From JAWLHA01 sp041690535 (lineage in GTDB: Bacteria; Pseudomonadota; Gammaproteobacteria; Thiohalomonadales; Thiohalomonadaceae), in the NCBI GenBank assembly GCA_041690535.1, contig JAWLHA010000043.1, positions 1 to 41,186 of the forward strand: 41,186 nucleotides of DNA, written 5' to 3'. Every line of letters begins with the position of its first letter. Position 1 is the stretch's first letter. The translations under genes and the position numbers were made by a program. Below the pieces are notes generated by a model. That model saw nothing but the letters and a program-made list of their open reading frames with translations, searched no databases and had not been told where the DNA came from. Shown here piece by piece: positions 40,275-41,186 of this stretch.

Positions 40275-40651
40275 GCGTTGTCATGGACGCTTCGGCGCTG
40301 CTGGCGCTGCTGCACAATGAGCCTGGTACGGAAACAGTGGAGCCGGCGCTGGACGGTGCGCTGGTTTCGACCGTCAATTGGGCCGAAGTGGTACAGAAGG
40401 CCCTGAAGCGAAACGTCGATGTCTCGGGAATGCAGGAGGCATTCGGGGACGTCGGTGTGCAATTCGAGCCATTCACCTCGGCTCAGGCAGAAGTTGCGGC
40501 GCATCTGTGGGAAAGGTGCCGTTCCCAGGGATTGCCATTTGCTGACCGCGCCTGTCTTGCGCTGGCAACAGAGCGGAATCTCCCGGTACTGACCGGGGAC
40601 CGAGCCTGGGCGGGGTTGGATCTGGGCATCGAAATCCGTCTTCTCCACTAA
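40271..40651 (+). CDS. PIN-domain toxin (VapC-like)
   Basis: 126 residues. PIN acidic residues are seen in VVMDASALLALL (Asp), NWAEVVQKA (Glu), PFADRACLALA (Asp) and VLTGDRAW (Asp). Starts with GTG inside the antitoxin stop. MDASALLALLHNEPG is characteristic of VapC. Probably an endoribonuclease; unrelated at subfamily level to the PIN toxin at 36034. Confidence 0.94.
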   Translation: MSVVMDASALLALLHNEPGTETVEPALDGALVSTVNWAEVVQKALKRNVDVSGMQEAFGDVGVQFEPFTSAQAEVAAHLWERCRSQGLPFADRACLALATERNLPVLTGDRAWAGLDLGIEIRLLH

Positions 40652-40720
40652 CGCCTAACTCCGGTACACAGACCCGTCAGCCCGTGAAAAAGGGCGTATG
40701 AATTACCCTCGCCGAATGCA

Positions 40721-41032
40721 ATGATGCCGATGTACCCGAACTCGCCACCGGATCCTACCGTTTCCTGCGCCTCGTGCGAGGCGATCTGCTGTCAGCTACA
40801 GGTATTGTTGATAGGTGACAATGGAGTTCCGCAGCGGATGACCGAATGTAGCGAGTGGGGTGGCCTGGTCATGCGTCGCCGTGACGACGGGTGGTGTACG
40901 GCCCTGGATCGCGTCACGATGCGCTGCACCATCTACGAACAGCGTCCACAGATCTGCCGGGACTACGCCATGGGCGGCATTGAATGCGTCGAGGAGCGCG
41001 CAAAGAGCGGCATTGACCCTGACCCAACCTGA
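40721..41032 (+). CDS. YkgJ-family cysteine-cluster protein
   Basis: 103 residues. The cysteine pattern CASCEAICCQ ... CSEWGG ... CTALD ... MRCTIYEQRPQICRDY fits the YkgJ/CxxCxxCC family, which probably binds zinc or an Fe-S cluster. RCTIYEQRP.ICR is the hallmark. Function in bacteria is unsettled. The start is at the double ATG (40721 or 40724); there is no strong ribosome binding site. Confidence 0.9.
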   Translation: MMPMYPNSPPDPTVSCASCEAICCQLQVLLIGDNGVPQRMTECSEWGGLVMRRRDDGWCTALDRVTMRCTIYEQRPQICRDYAMGGIECVEERAKSGIDPDPT

Positions 41033-41101
41033 TTGCTGGAAAAGAAAGCAAAAAGGTCGAAAAAAAGTAACTAATCACCCCATGTTAGGCGGCTCTGGAG
41101 T

Positions 41102-41123
41102 GCGGGGGCTTGCCCCCGCTTTC
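41102..41123 (+). terminator. Possible terminator hairpin
   Basis: GCGGGGG-CTTG-CCCCCGC (41102-41119) followed by TTT. A second hairpin GGCGGCTTGCCGCC is just downstream, so it may instead be a repeat. Confidence 0.4.
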
Positions 41124-41186
41124 CCGAGGGGCGGCTTGCCGCCGTGCGCCGTGTTGTGGGCTGGCCGGGGACGGCGGGAGCAAGCT

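Noticed and set aside
1..41186. tRNA or integrase genes marking the island
   Set aside because: I found no tRNA-like cloverleaf or tyrosine/serine recombinase in the window; integration at acnB is inferred only from the duplicated gene end and codon shift.

Overview
The window looks like chromosomal DNA of a GC-rich gammaproteobacterium. The backbone genes (Fpg-type glycosylase, PolX with a PHP domain, M61 peptidase, ribosomal oxygenase RoxA, PurB, AcnB, a bacterial RIO kinase) and the dense load of palindromic repeats suggest something near the Chromatiales/Ectothiorhodospiraceae. That placement is inference; no rRNA or other marker gene is present. One assembly gap of 100 Ns lies at 5085-5184.

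Layout. 1-504: a repeat patch (palindrome, 19-bp tandem array, MITE-like element). 505-3030: two DNA-repair genes on the minus strand (fpg-like, polX). 3318-4696: a hemerythrin-like protein and an unknown protein. 4872-5726: a 58-bp tandem array and a MITE-like element carrying a second element inside it. 5723-10775: a minus-strand run of roxA, GNAT acetyltransferase, DUF7931-like protein, secretin-N-like exported protein and M61 peptidase. 11010-13505: a three-PAS sensor kinase. 13893-14376: an expanded repeat array. 14493-18747: divergent purB and acnB. 18893-29199: a lower-GC accessory island. 29422-33458: a REP-associated (RAYT) transposase and a PLD-helicase-DUF3427 protein, bracketed by inverted REP sequences. 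33590-35640: a lipoprotein hydrolase between two decayed RAYT 5' ends, then an IS66 remnant. 35801-40651: two toxin-antitoxin pairs, an orphan MNT nucleotidyltransferase, a RIO kinase, and a Crp/Fnr regulator with an SDR. 40721-41032: a YkgJ-type cysteine-cluster protein.

The most interesting part is 18893-25963. It is a tightly coupled five-gene operon: a DpdA-like DNA/tRNA-guanine transglycosylase with an N-terminal DUF6884/YaaA-like domain, a UvrD-type helicase, a PD-(D/E)XK nuclease with a Cas4/AddB-like cysteine set, an unrecognised protein and a HAD phosphatase. None of the known dpdB-K partners or preQ0 synthesis genes is recognisable. It could be a previously undescribed 7-deazaguanine-linked DNA modification and/or restriction system. 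A second cargo pair (26757-29199) encodes a winged-helix-like protein and a possible PD-(D/E)XK endonuclease.

The island sits at the 3' end of acnB. The last ~300 bp of acnB change codon usage abruptly, and a second short acnB 3'-end remnant lies at 26638-26703 between the two cargo blocks. This resembles phage e14 in icd, where an integrating element supplies a new gene end, and it suggests successive insertions at acnB. REP/RAYT elements later cut into several genes here and gave two unrelated ORFs the same C-terminal tail.
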